Shown here piece after piece: positions 45,247 through 57,289 of a stretch of DNA of 64,000 nucleotides (within the stretch, counting starts at the first letter, position 1; each line of letters starts with the position of its first letter). Under the pieces are notes generated by a model. That model had not been told where the DNA came from. It did no database searches and saw only the letters and a list, made by a program, of their open reading frames with translations. Where the stretch lies: contig CM060890.1 in the NCBI GenBank assembly GCA_030762935.1, positions 60,824,765 through 60,888,764 on the forward strand. Direction: 5' to 3'. The stretch comes from Hymenopus coronatus. Its lineage: Eukaryota; Arthropoda; Insecta; Mantodea; Hymenopodidae. Both the position numbers and the translations under genes were made by a program.

Positions 45247-46525
45247 CCACATTAAGCGCTCAGCACCAATATTGTTATTGTGTAGGTGATTGTCAGATCA
45301 GGTGTGTTGCTTTAGCAACAATACATTGTATTATACTTAACGTTTACACAATTGTGACAGTTTGGTAATAAAAAAAAAAAATTATGCTTAACTATTGGAC
45401 ATTAGTATATATTAATTTCATTCTTGAAAAACTCGTCAATCGAAAAAATCTAAAAGTAGTCCTTTAAATGCTGCTTTTACTATGAGAAATATATTTGTGT
45501 AAATTGATTTGCAATTGCAATAACCATAACGGATGATCCTTCATTGTATTTTGTAAGCCTGTTGAAAGGAACATTATACTGTCTTGCTGTCTGATATTGT
45601 AAGAATCCAAACAATTTGAATATCAAAGTACGAGTATTAAATTACTTTTTACACAATTTAGTGCACCAAGTATGTATAGGAATGCAGCTGTCATTATTAT
45701 TTTTAATAAAATTCTTATTACTTTCCCTGATGTACAAATACTTTATTGATGTGTGTGCTGTTGCCTCAAATTAAGAGTGCATACTGGATGACACTTTTAA
45801 AATAAAAATAACAAGTAATGCTGGTATATTCATTAGGAAAAGTATTTATTACATTTCTAACATATACAAAATCGAGAGTTCTTTTGTGTGCATATTCAAC
45901 ATGACTTGCCAAAGATTAGATCTTTTCCAAAAAATATCCCAATCAAGTTTTCAAGCCTATTTCATTTCAGTTGATTTCAAGGTAAAACATTAGTTGTATT
46001 AACATTCATTAAAAATCCACGGGTGATAAACCATATTTTAAATTACAAAAAATAATATGCTCTACATCTAATTTTAAATATCTAATGTCGGAATGGCTAT
46101 TAAGAAAATTAGTATCATCAGCATACATCTCAGAGTAAGATCGAACATCATATATTCATATGATATATTCTCAAACGAAGGTGTGTGTTTGTGCGTGTGT
46201 GTGTGTATATATACATATTATACACACATACACATATTGTACGGCTATAACTACGATGGTCAGTTTTATGTAGCACTGTTAAATAATTAAGGATTAACTG
46301 CGCATCTTAAACATAATTCTGCAAAACAGAAATATAGCTCCTACACCATCGTTACATGAAAATAGCGTACTTATTCCTGCAAATAGAATTGTCAATAGGA
46401 TAGCTTCACTGTAGAGCTGTACTTTGTATAATACTGAAGCTGTCTGAAGTATACTAACAAATTTATTTACACATTTTAACTTTCGTTACATTACCTTCTA
46501 CATGATCACAGCTGCTTCCTACTTG
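45247..46525. other. AT-rich unique DNA
   Basis: A short CA/TA run near 46195-46235. No recognised family or gene. Confidence 0.4.
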
Positions 46526-47441
46526 TTTACTTTCTCTACACGTACTATGTACATAGTTTATAGAGAAGCATTGCATTCCAGCCAAAATTCGATACCGATA
46601 TTTCACCAGAAATAGACGTTTTATGGTCCCTTATCCAAAAAAAGAGTATTTTTATAAAAATGTATGTATGTGTGTCCATGTGCCTGTGTGTCAGTGTGTC
46701 CATGTGCCTGTGTGTCAGTGTGTCCATGTGCCTGTGTGTCAGTGTGTCCATGTGCCTGTAAACACGATAACTCAAAAACGAAAAATCAGAAAAATACCAA
46801 ACTTTATATATAGGTTTAGTATGTTCCAAGGACACGACATCAATATTTTCAGGAAAATCCCCCCCCCCAAACTACTATTTACATGGAAAAAAATTCGAAA
46901 ATTTTTATTTTCTCAAAAATGGCTCTAATGACTTTGATTAAAATAGTATATATTTAAGATATGTATATGAAAAATAAAATGAATAATATCCCCTGAAAAC
47001 CTCTTTATTCTGGATGAATTTTGCTGGATTTTGCATAGCTACTAAATGAGAGAGGACAAAGAGATAAAATAAAACCTTACTGCATAAAAAATGTAGATCT
47101 CGTTGAAACACACAATTTATGCCATATACATTTTTTTCGTGGATTTGACCATTTTTTAGATGTTCATTTTTGTTGGTTTCTGTTTTAAAGTACTTAAACT
47201 TTTCACATACAGGAATTTGTCAACTCCTGGCAATGCAAAGAAACGGATATGATCCACATGACAACCAGATTTGACTATCGCTTTAGTCTACTGTATTCCC
47301 TTGTTACCCTTCTAGTAATAAGTAATAAGACCATTTCTGCTAATGTTTATCTGGATTAACATGAAGTAAATATAAGAATAAGTTAGTTGGCAATAATTTG
47401 TTACAGAAATGTAGAGAAAGTCTGTGAATGGAACACATTGT
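46526..47441 (+). mobile_element. Element A, full length, reference copy
   Basis: Order of blocks: TTTACTTTCTCTACACG; palindrome ACTATGTACATAGT; TATAGAGAAGCATTGCATTC; TTCACCAGAAATAGACG; the TG tract (here a 24-bp minisatellite); GATAACTCAAAAACG; CAATATTTTCAGGAAAATCC; TTTTCTCAAAAATGGCTC; TTTGATTAAAATAGTATAT; TCTTTATTCTGGATGAATTT; AAATGTAGATCTCGTTGAAA; GTAATAAGACCATTTCTGC; TTTGTTACAGAAATGTAGAG; AAAGTCTGTGAATGGAACAC. No coding frame exceeds about 100 codons, and those lie in the minisatellite. Confidence 0.92.
46673..46759. repeat. 24-bp minisatellite inside element A
   Basis: Units begin at 46673, 46697, 46721 and 46745, each reading TGTCCATGTGCCTGTGTGTC then AGTG. The last unit is partial. 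All visible units are identical, so the expansion is recent. As 24 is divisible by 3, it creates artificial open frames with an 8-residue period. Confidence 0.95.
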
Positions 47442-47916
47442 CTTCTACAAACTAAAATTTAAAATACGGATTACTAAATTTACGTATAACTGTAACATTG
47501 GTTGTGTGTAGCAAAGTGAAATATTAAAAAAAGTGAACATAGTGTAAATGCTATGAGCTAAAGAGACTTGTCACGCCACTTGTGTATTATTAACTAAATC
47601 CTCTGGCTGAGCCTTTGTCAACATATGTTGTGATTAAACACTAATTCCTCTCACCCTCTTTTGCATAACTTCCACTCAGAATGTGCAATAGAGCAAAATA
47701 GGATAATACACAATTTCGTGCATAGAATGAAACATGAGTTTTAATGCAATTATCATCGTAAGCACAGTTACATGCAAACAGCTTTCTCTACCACAGACCT
47801 CTGGTCTGATTATCAACCAAATTTGGAATCGGCTTTACAATTATGCATATTCAAATGAAGTTTTAATTTGAAGGAAATATCTTTAGGTTACCATATAGTG
47901 TTCTGGTACTGATTTT
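47442..47916. other. Unique DNA
   Basis: Nothing recognised. Confidence 0.4.
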
Positions 47917-48035
47917 TACTTTCTGCACACCTACTATGTATATAGTGTATACTGAAAGTATTGTAATAGTGCAAAAATTCGATATCGAGACTTCACCGGA
48001 AATATATGTTTTGGGTCCCCCTGAATCCAAAGAAA
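47917..48035 (+). mobile_element. Element A, head piece of a copy split by another element A
   Basis: TTTTTACTTTCTGCACACCT to CCCCTGAATCCAAAGAAA. The rest of this copy continues at 48918, after the inserted copy. Its last five bases, AGAAA, recur on the far side of the insertion. Confidence 0.88.
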
Positions 48036-48917
48036 ATCTGATGAGTGTCATTCACATGCCTTTCTCTACATATTTCCAATAAGCTATTGTTAAAAAGCTT
48101 ATTCTTCCATTTACTTAATGCTAATCGAGAAAAAATTAGCAGAGAAGACCTTATTACTTTCTTCCTTGTAAGTAGAACGGAACTAATGGAGTAACATAGG
48201 TTAAAGTGGTAGTCAAAAGCTCGTTGCTATGTGATTGAAGTTCCTTTGTTTGTATGGACAGGAGTTAACAAATTTCCGTATCAGAAATGTATAAGTATTT
48301 TAATAAAAAGAAACACCTCAAAATTGGTCAAAAATTGTATAACATAAATAGTGTGTTTTAACGATATCTACATTCTTCGTTAAGTAACTTTTTATCTACC
48401 TCTTACGGTTTACCAGTTATACAATATTCCGCAAAATTCATTCAGAATAAACATATCTTCAGAGGCTATTCCCAAAAGTTGAAGATATACATTTTATTTT
48501 ATATCTTAAATATAAGAGATTTTAATCAAAATCGTTTGAGTCATTTTTGAGAAAATCAAAATGTTCGAAACTTTTTCCATGTAAAAGGTAGTTCGCGGTG
48601 GGGGGATTTTTTTGAAAACCTTCTTGTGGCATCCTTGGAAGATACTAAACCTAAATAGCAAGTTTGGTGTTTAATGAACTTTTTGTTTTGAGCTATTCGA
48701 CACAAACACTCTCTCACACACAAACACACACACACACACTGACAGACAGACACACACACATACTGACAGACAGCCATACACACTCACATTTTTCTAAAAA
48801 TGCTATTTTTTATAGAAGGGTCTCAAAACATATATTTCCGGTGAAATCTGTGTATCGAATTTTAATTGAATTACAATAACTTCTCTAGACACTATATACA
48901 TAGTACGTGAAGAAAGT
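48036..48917 (-). mobile_element. Element A, complete 882-bp copy inserted in another element A
   Basis: Starts ATCTGATGAGTGTCATTCAC and ends TAGTACGTGAAGAAAGT. Because the host copy is interrupted exactly at these points, they define both ends of the mobile unit. The inner ends show the complementary CTTTCTCTAC (minus-strand tail side) and the head ACTTTC. It contains a long CA tract at 48702-48785. Confidence 0.9.
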
Positions 48918-49692
48918 AGAAATACATTTTTAGAAAATGAACCGTGTGTGTGTCTGTGAAAAGCATAGCTCAAAAACGAAAAGAGCGTTAAATACCAAAC
49001 TTCATGTTTAAGTTGGGTGTCTTCCAAGGATACCACACGAAGATTTTCAAGAAAATCCCCCCACCCCAAAAGACTCTTTACATGGAATATTTTTCCAAAG
49101 AGTTGATTTTCTCAAAAATGGCTCTAACGATTTTGATTAAAATACCATGTGTTTAAGATATTTAAATGACAAACAAAATGTATAGCTTGAATTTTCTGGC
49201 AATGGCCTCTGAAGATTTCTTCTTTCTGGATGACTTTTATATAACTGGCAAACCATGAGGGATATAAAAAACTTACTGCACAAAAAATGTAGATATCATT
49301 AAATCACACAATTTATGTCATATTAATTTTTTGTACAGTTAACCGTTTTCGAGATATTCTAGTTTATTGGTTTCAATTTTAGGCTTTCAAACTTTTCTCA
49401 AACGGGAACACATCTTTCTTCTCGGTTCTCATTTGTTTACTCCGGCAAGCAAAGAGTTCGGAATTTCAATTGTTTCGCAAAGTGACCGTCTTTAAAAGGA
49501 GGAGACTACCGCTTTAGCCTGTGCATTTTCTTATTTCTCTTAAACTTATAAGGAAGCTAGTAGGTGATGAAACTAATTCTGCTTATGTTTATTTTGATTA
49601 GATGAAAAAGATGATAGATTAATGTTTTGAATAAAAGATTTGTTTACTGAACGGGTAGAGGACATCATGTGAATGGAATATATTTGATTTTT
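48918..49692 (+). mobile_element. Element A, remainder of the split copy
   Basis: Starts AGAAATACATTTTTAGAAAA, precisely where 47917-48035 stopped, and runs through all central blocks to GGGTAGAGGACATCATGTGA. With the inserted copy it forms an inverted repeat of about 770 bases. Confidence 0.9.
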
Positions 49693-49830
49693 GCCCTTCT
49701 ACTTACAAGGAACCAAGTAATAAGGACAATTTATGCTAATGTTTATGTCGATTATCACGAAGTAGATAGAATAAACTTTTAATTTGCTACAAAGATGTAG
49801 TGAAAGCCATGTGAATTAAACACATCAGAT
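49693..49830 (+). mobile_element. Element A, isolated tail
   Basis: CCCTTCTACTTACAAGGAAC to GAATTAAACACATCAGATG. It begins at the same internal point at which the next copy (49831-50620) ends, suggesting unequal exchange between tandem copies. Confidence 0.82.
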
Positions 49831-50620
49831 GTTTACTTTCTGCATGTATATATTGTATAGAGAAGCAATTATAATGCATTAATAATTTCGATAACGAGAT
49901 TTTACCGGAAATATATGTTTTCTGACTCCCTGAATCAAAAAAAAAAAAAAAAAATAGAAAAATACCCTATGTGTATGTGTCTGTCAGTGAGTGTGTTTGT
50001 TTGTGTGTGTCTGTGTGTACGTGTGTGCGTCTATGGGCAACATTGTTCAAAAAAGACAAGTCCGTTAAATAACAAACTTTGGTATTTTATTTCATTGTCT
50101 TCTTTTATCTTTCAAGTAGATCTTCACACCCCCAAATACTTTTACATGTAAAAATTTTCGAAAATTTTTAGTTTATAAGAAATGACCATAATGATTTTGA
50201 TTAAAATATTGCATATTGAAGATATTTATATAAAGTGTATGTATGGAATTTTCTGGGAATAACCTCTGAAAGCATTTTTATTCTGGACGGGTTTTTGCAG
50301 AATTTTGCATAACTGGCAAACCGTAAGAGATAGACAAAACTTACTTAACAAAAAATGTAGAACACGTTAAAACACACAATTTAGTTCACATAAATTTTTT
50401 TCGTGGAGTTCGCCATTTTTTAAATATTCACTGTAATTGGTTTTAACTTTAAAATACTTACACTTTTCTCAACTTTTGTTCAACTCCCGGCCATACAAAC
50501 AAAGGAACTTCAGACACTCAGCAACCAGCTTTTAAAATATTTGACTATCGATTTTGCCTATGGTACTCCCTTATTTCCCTTCTACTTACAAGGAAGCAAG
50601 TAATAAGACTATTTCTGGTA
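49831..50620 (+). mobile_element. Element A, tail lost
   Basis: Head TTTACTTTCTGCATGTATAT follows the previous tail without a spacer. A run of A at 49937-49955 and a GT-rich tract follow. It ends within TAATAAGACTATTTCTGGTA. Confidence 0.85.
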
Positions 50621-50880
50621 GTAGTGGAATGCAGGGACAGTTCCTAGTATACCGCGACTTCCTCGGCCATTATTTCCTGTACCTATCTTTGTATACTCAC
50701 CATTTGTTTCAGGACCAGAAGCGGCGTGCTGCGGTTGTAGCTGGACGATATTGGTGCATTTTACTAACGTTTCTCCCTGGCGGGAGTAAGAATGCTAACA
50801 TATCCTCCCTGTGTTAGAGGAATGACTCTCTCCCTCATCCCTTCTACCTCCTTCCCAGGGATTTTGTTCGAAGCACAAGG
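50621..50880. other. Unique GC-richer DNA
   Basis: An 87-codon frame (50554-50817) begins inside element A and is therefore unlikely to be real. Confidence 0.35.
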
Positions 50881-51102
50881 GGTCATTTTCGTGGCCGAAA
50901 GTGTAGACCACTCGCCTATCGCTTAGACGGCCCGGGTTCGATTCCAAGCTACCGCTTGTGAAATTTGTGGTGGACAAGGCGGTGCAAAGGTTTCCTCCGG
51001 GTTCTCCAGTTCCCCCCCCCCCATCATATTCCATGTATCACCAGTGTCATCGCCTGTGGTGCCACAAGTAGTAAAAGGGGCGTTAAACGCTATAAAAAAT
51101 TA
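50881..51102 (+). mobile_element. S2 tRNA-derived SINE, complete
   Basis: Head with GTGGCCGAAAGTGTAGACCA, long variable region and B box CCCGGGTTCGATTCCAAGC, body TTTGTGGTGGACAAGGCGGT, a C run, and the best-kept tail (GTGGTGCCACAAGTAGTAAA, GGGGCGTTAAACGCTATAAA). This copy identifies the short tail fragments at 4933 and 56107. Confidence 0.87.
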
Positions 51103-51152
51103 CCTTCGTGCTTTAATTTTTATAGTGAACATGTTTAATTGCTGGTTTAAAA

Positions 51153-51915
51153 TAAATTCTGATGTGTTCCATTCATATGACTCTCTCTATCATTATGTAA
51201 CAAACTATTCTTACAAGAGCTTTTACTACTATGTATTTCATGCTAATAAAGATAAACATTAGCAGAAATGGTGGTATTACTTAGTCCCTTAAAGGAGAAG
51301 GGAAATAAGGGAATACCTACACTAACTAGGCTAAAGCGATATTCAAATCTTTTAAAAGCTGTCTCTTTGCAATTGTTATTGAAATTTGGTTCTATTTCCA
51401 TGGTAAGGAGTAAAAAAAAAAAAAAAAAAAAAAAAAAGAAAGAGAAATGTGAAACAGAAAACGTTCAAGGAATACCTCGGAAATGGTTGACTCTAACGAG
51501 AGAAAAAAATAGTAACTTATGTATCTCTCCGAGGCTATTTCCAAAAATTCAAGATATTCCAATTTTATTTTTCATGTAATTATCTTTAATATACGACATT
51601 TTAGTTAACATCCTTAGAGCCATTTTTGAGAAAATAAAGATTTTCGAAATTTTTTCCATGTTAAGGGTAGTTTGGGAAGGTGCATATACTTGGAAGATGC
51701 TAATAAACATCAAGTCTGGTAACTAACCTACTTTTCAATTTTGAATTATCGTATTCACAGACTCACGGACACACACAAAGATCTTTTTTAAAAATAATAG
51801 TTTCGACACAGGTGACCCTAAAACGTGTATTTCCTTTCTCTGTATCGATTTTTGGATGGTATGCCATACTTTCTCTATAAATGTACTATGCACTAAACAT
51901 AAAATGAAAAACCTA
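51153..51915 (-). mobile_element. Element A, internal deletion and poly-A insertion
   Basis: ATTCTGATGTGTTCCATTCA to CATACTTTCTCTATAAATGT. A run of about 24 A (51414-51437) and loss of the GTAAACCGTAAGAG region mark its centre. Confidence 0.82.
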
Positions 51916-52555
51916 CGCAACAGAGAAAATTGAGAAGAATAGGAATGGGAGAAAGAGAGGGTAGTGAGAGGGAGAAGAGAGTGAGAACTATCTCCGCAAT
52001 TAATGTAAAAATTCGAGTGGTCTGCATATATGCCAGCTTATCATAAAATACCGATCATTTTGTATTACTGAAACGAAAATATATGTTTGATTCCAAGCCA
52101 ATGATGTAGATAATCTTCTTAGTAATAATCTATGATGAATTCTAATCAGGTACAGCTAACGTAATCGTCTCAGATCTCTTGATCAGACAACACATGTTAG
52201 CTTGGCCTTCAGCGCTCAAATAAGCTAGAAAACAGAGCTGCTACATAAATTTATGCTGTAGAAACTAACTATTCAGTTTAATATTAAAACGTTTTATAGG
52301 AGCAGAACGGGGATCGTAAAATATGTTAGGCTTATAAACGATTGAGCCGCTGAGCTTAATAATACATACAGACAAAAACTGGACCTCGTAAAATACACTT
52401 CATACCGTGCGTGTGCTGTTTGAACAGTGAAGACTACAAAAAGCAAGTGAGAAAGTCTGCTGTCATATTTCTACATATGAACTTTTCGTTTCTCCATGTA
52501 ACATTTTATAATATTATAACGGTCTAGTTTTTTGTGCAGCGATTAAACTAATTGG
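51916..52555. other. Unique DNA
   Basis: Purine-rich at 51945-51985 (GAGAGGG repeats). Nothing recognised. Confidence 0.4.
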
Positions 52556-52700
52556 AAATATACAGATAACTACAAAAACTCAATGTCATATCCGGGATTT
52601 GAACCACGGATCTCCCAATCTCTATCTCTAACCGCTGAGCTAATATGCTAGCATGCCGAAACAGCACTAAATTCTCCAACTGACGCACATAGCTCAGTGT
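52556..52700 (-). mobile_element. S5 tRNA-like part with its 5' linker, minus strand
   Basis: On the minus strand: GTCAGTTGGAGAATTTAGTG (linker), TTAGCTCAGCGGTTAGAGAT (A box), GATCCGTGGTTCAAATCCCG (B box, a perfect GGTTCAAATCC) and TATGACATTGAG. The linker sits upstream of the tRNA-like part here too. The tail beyond is diverged. Confidence 0.68.
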
Positions 52701-52774
52701 TAACATGGATATTTTTCGATTCCTGTGCTACACAGGGCTAGCAAAAAAAACAATAAATCAAATACACATCTATA

Positions 52775-53437
52775 TACCACTTTCTCCACAAGTGCCATGT
52801 ACATAGTGTATAGAGAACGTATTTTAGTTCACCCAAGAACTGAATTCTGAAATTTCACAGGAAATACAGGTTTAGAGACATCCCGAATCCCCCAAAAACA
52901 TTTTTAGAAAATATCTGTGCAACTACCCTTACATGGAAAAGTTTTGAAAATTTCGATTTTCTCAAAAATAGCTATAACGATTTTGATTAAAGTGCTATAT
53001 ATTAAACATATTTAAATTTCTGGGAATTACCTCTGAAGACTTCTTCATTCTGGATACCTTTGAATAACTGTAAAGAGATAGTCAAGCATATACTACCCCA
53101 AAAATGCAGATCTCTTAACACACACTATTTATGCCATTTATGTGGAGACATTCCTTCTTATTGGTTTCAGTTTTAAAATACTTTTAACTTATCTCATACA
53201 AGAAACTCCTGGTCACTCGAAATAACTAGCAATTCCATAGCAAACACATTTTCAAATATTTGAATATCGATTTAACCTGTGTATTCCCTTATTTCCCTTC
53301 TGGTTATATGGAAGCAAGTACCTAATAGGGTCATTTCTATCTCGATTAGCATGAAGTAGATGGAATAATAAGCATTTTAGCAACAATTTGACACAGAGAA
53401 GTAGACAAAGTCATGTGAATAGAACACATCAGATATT
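52775..53437 (+). mobile_element. Element A, TG tract deleted
   Basis: Head CCACTTTCTCCACAAGTGCC with ATGTACATAGTGTATAGAGA, then TTTTTAGAAAATATCTGTGC joins AACTACCCTTACATGG, skipping about 150 bases. The tail GTCATGTGAATAGAACACAT is complete. Confidence 0.87.
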
Positions 53438-54125
53438 TTTTTTTTTTTCTGTTCTGTTGAACAGATTAAAACCTATTTTTAAAATTGCAAGTTAGGGTTA
53501 TAAATTTATTACTTAAAATTTCATTATATAGATACATTTTACAATGTTCAATGGATGTGGTGAATAAATTGTAAAAACTACTTATAATAGCCCTTTTCAA
53601 CTCTTGTCCTACAATTACTCAAATAAATGCTAATAAGATATACATATAAAGATTTTTATTCCACAGATTAAACAATATTTCAGAAATTACATATTAGAGC
53701 TATAGTTTTATAATTTAAAAATAATTAAAATAATTTCATTATACAGGTACATTTTAGAACATCAAAAAATGTGGATAAATAAATTGTGTAAAATACTTGA
53801 AACAACATGTTCTATTAGAATTGTATACAATGTTTTTATAGTTATTTCCTTTCCACAATAGCAGTCGAAATATTTTTCTATAATAATATGAAGCCGTGGG
53901 AAGTATTGGTCGGTACCAAATTCCCGTCAACTGAAGCAAATTGTTTCAGTATAAGATGAGGGAAGAATACTTTACATTTTAGGCGACTGTGTATATCTGG
54001 GAAGAATGGTTTTATTATTGAGCCATTGTTGCTAAATATTCACCAGAGTTACGTGTACTTACTGTCTGCATTTTGTACTTTGACTTAATATATTTTTTCA
54101 CTGCTGTTTTACACAACAGTAAAAG
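53438..54125. other. AT-rich unique DNA
   Basis: Two similar AT-rich sub-blocks (TTTCATTATATAGATACATT near 53520 and TTTCATTATACAGGTACATT near 53735) suggest an old local duplication of about 215 bases. Confidence 0.4.
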
Positions 54126-54715
54126 AAAAACTTGTTACTCTTTTTATTACGTATAGTAAGCATTGTATTCCACCTAAAACTTATGTTGAGATTTATGTGT
54201 GTTTAGAGGCCCCATGAATCAAATAATGATTTTTAGAATAGATATCAGGAGAGGGAAGAACATGAATAAAACATTAAAATCAACAAGAAAATCAACTCAA
54301 GAAAATCTCTCTAAGTCAATCTATGTCCTTTTAGCCATTTCCAATATATTCTTTATTTTAGCAATTATTATTACATAGATTTATTTTATTAATTTTAATA
54401 TTCTAATACTTATTCTTTTCTCAAATGGAAAATCATTATTCGTTTCTATTTTTCTGCCTTTCTGGATGTTATTCATTTATTGTCTTTCCTAACCTTGTTA
54501 AGAGAACGGAATTTGATTGCTATAAATTAGTGACCAGCTTTTAAAGGGCTTGATTGTCGCTTTAGTCCAGTGTATTAACCCAATTTTCTTGTACCCAAAA
54601 GTAATTAAGTAATACATTATTTCTATTTATTTCATATGATTATAGGAGTAGTTAGAAGAATGAGAGTTTGTAAAATTAAATTTTAGAGAATATTATGTTT
54701 CGAGTCTGATACATG
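54126..54715 (+). mobile_element. Element A, very diverged
   Basis: GTATTCCACCTAAAACTTAT, AGAGGCCCCATGAATCAAAT and, in the tail, ACCAGCTTTTAAAGGGCTTG with TCGCTTTAGTCCAGTGTATT are recognisable. The centre is not. Confidence 0.55.
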
Positions 54716-55544
54716 TCTTTATTTATTCTAATTATTATTCTATTATCACTCTTTCTCTATAAAATAATTACTATTATAGTTTTACTGTAATTTTGGTATC
54801 AACGTGAAAAGAAGTAATGGAAGGAAAGTAGTAGTAGAGAAGAATTATTCGCCTACCGAAACGGGAATACCACGAAAAAAAAGACCAACAGAATGGCCGT
54901 GGAAAATGGACCTGGTACTTTCCGAATGTTGAGCCATTATTCTCGGTAAAAATATTTGAAAAACAAATACATAGCAAGTAGTGTCATAAGTGCAGATTGT
55001 AAAAATAGAGCACATAATATATATAGGCTAAAGAAAAGAGAACAATGCCCGCCTGTTAAGTACCTCCAGAATAAGCAACGTAGTGGAATCCTGCTTTTGG
55101 CCAGCCTTTGATTTTAAGCTATTTCTGGTACTAATGGATTTTCGAAGGAAGGGAAAGGGACGTCTGGCAGAGTTGATAATAAGCTACAGAAGAGTGACTC
55201 TGCTACTGTTTTGTGATAGCAGTGGCAGTGTTATTACCTCTTCCTCAGAACTTGAACGTCGCAGCGGGGGTATAAGAGAATTGTGGCGATTTGTAAAGGC
55301 ATTCTGATGAATACGCCACCTTTTAAATTTGCTTCGATGAATACTTTTTATTCTGCTGTTTCTTTTCTTTCTTGTTTCCCTGCCTTTTTACATTTCAGAT
55401 ATAATTGTAGTCACGGTTCACTTATGAAGAAGGCTGACGGATGCCCCCCGTTGTCGGTTCGATCCTTGTGCGCTTAATTTGTTAATTTTTTTGTGCTACC
55501 AGTGCTTTGATAGGTACTCGAATAATAAATGATTGACTTGCCGA
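54716..55544. other. Unique DNA
   Basis: A possible isolated box B, TGTCGGTTCGATCCTTGTG, lies near 55450 without a convincing A box. Confidence 0.35.
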
Positions 55545-56050
55545 TACCTTTATTACTACCACCTGCACACTGATCCAGATGGCTTAGGTGTTTCGTCTGA
55601 GACTGGCATTTAGGAGGTCGTGGAATGGATTCCCATGGCTTACTTCTCTGAGCCATGGTTTTTTCGGGGGGTTTTCCGGGTCACTAGGAATTACTGGATA
55701 GGTTTCTTCACTCCCCCGAAATTCGTGTTCCTTCATGTTATCTCCATTTCATTCAACAAATCTCTTTTAGGGTTGCAAGTGTCTGCGAGGGCTGCGTGAT
55801 TCACCCTTCCTGGCGATGGAAATTTAGCTCTCGACTTGGCGTTGGAAGTCGTCTATAAACCCAGGGAGTTCGGTCAGACCTGCGAAACAAGGTCCTAGCG
55901 CTCCCCGCGTCGAGATGAAGGACTGGTTGGAATATGTTAGGAAACCTCCACGGTGGCTCTTACCCACCGGATGGTTTCGGCTGCTCGTTTATATTGCTCT
56001 CATTTCATCCTATCCTCCTGGGGTACAATAAGTCAATGGCTACAGTGCGG
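55545..56050 (+). mobile_element. S8 large tRNA-headed element
   Basis: Head TCCAGATGGCTTAGGTGTTT with TTTAGGAGGTCGTGGAATGG. Body TTTTCCGGGTCACTAGGAAT, TTGCAAGTGTCTGCGAGGGC and GAGATGAAGGACTGGTTGGA. 3' end TTCATCCTATCCTCCTGGGG, followed by a CT microsatellite (56060-56101). It is collinear with the reverse complement of 40607-41105. Confidence 0.72.
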
Positions 56051-56059
56051 AATCCCTCT

Positions 56060-56101
56060 CTTCTCTCTCTATCTCTCTCTTTCTCTCTCTCTGCCCCTCT
56101 C
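56060..56101. repeat. CT-rich microsatellite
   Basis: Imperfect TCTC repeats at the 3' end of S8. Confidence 0.9.
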
Positions 56102-56106
56102 ATTTT

Positions 56107-56153
56107 TTTGGTAGTCTATAACGCCCGCTTTAACTACTAATGGCACCACAGGC
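56107..56153 (-). mobile_element. S2 SINE tail fragment, minus strand
   Basis: GGTAGTCTATAACGCCCGC and ACTACTAATGGCACCACAGG match the reverse complement of the S2 tail (51055-51095). Only about 45 bases are present. Confidence 0.65.
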
Positions 56154-56159
56154 GTGCCT

Positions 56160-56187
56160 CTCTCATACACACACCTACACACACACA

Positions 56188-56218
<31 letters not shown>

Positions 56219-56219
56219 C
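56160..56219. repeat. (CA)n microsatellite
   Basis: About 25 CA units with few interruptions, next to the S2 tail fragment. Confidence 0.93.
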
Positions 56220-57289
56220 ACCTGCTACTTGTGCAAGTATCCACTCCAACAGATTTGCCAAGTTTACAAAATACTATGTCTGATTTACCATCTCTAGGAT
56301 ATTTATTTTTGATAAACACAATGATTTAAGAAATATTATAAGTTAAATTAGGGATTTTGGGCAGTTTAAAAATCGAAATTATGTCATAAATCTCTAAAAA
56401 ATTGTCCCTCAAACTGTTTAAGGACACATTCAACTTATATTTCGAGGTTCTGGAATCAGTTTTTTAAATTACTTTACTTCTTTTTCTATCAAAAGTGGTA
56501 TACACTTTTATCCCATGCCACTGTTAAATGTCTGAGTGTCTATTCAAATATGAGATTGCACAGTTTTTCTAATGGTGGGCACATCTAATTCAGCTACGTT
56601 TCTCAAAACAGAATAAAAGTTCCATTGTGGAGCAACTTTGACCCACATGTTATGACATTTGGAGTATCTATAAACTCTTTGGGTTGTTTGTTTTATAATT
56701 TCGTTCTGATTCTAATGAGAATTAAATATTTTTACGGCAATAAACATTATATGCTCATATTTTTTTAATTTAAAAATTGCAGATACCAAATACTCCTGTA
56801 TATTGTGCTTTCATTGAACACCAAAATCTAGACTAAAATTTATTTGCATTACGAACAGTCGTACCAAATATGATACATGAAAATTATTCATCAAGGAGAA
56901 TTTTATATCAAACAATTCCATTCTGAGATACAAATTAAATATTATTTGGAGTAGATGGTTGAAATGTATCAGAGGTTAAAAAATGTATCTTAAAGAATGT
57001 GAAATTTATGATTCTGAATTGATTAGCCACTTAAGCTCATAAATACAAAAATCACTTCATATCTATGTATTTTGTATTGCTAAGATGTATTTCAATTAAT
57101 TCCACCTACTAAACTATAATGGTCAGCTTCTAGTAGTACCCTAAAAACCGTGTGAGGGACATCCATTGCGATTTCAACCCTCCAGGAGACTGAATGACGT
57201 CAAAGAACCACAGGAGGCTACGGACCGCAGGCAAACAGATCACAACTTACGGTCGTCCCTAACAATTCAAAGCTCAACCCTGAGTCTGT
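56220..57289. other. AT-rich unique DNA
   Basis: No family or coding signal recognised over more than 1 kb. Confidence 0.4.

Noticed and set aside
46673..46759. CRISPR-like regular repeat
   Set aside because: The units abut with no spacers, in a eukaryotic transposable element.
46545..46928. Open frames of about 100 codons on both strands with 8-residue repeats
   Set aside because: Both arise from the 24-bp minisatellite, whose length is a multiple of three. The flanks are element A.
48036..48917. Element A as a Helitron
   Set aside because: The tail has a small hairpin but ends CAGAT instead of CTRR. The head does not start TC at the defined junction, and the apparent 5-bp duplication argues against Helitron insertion.
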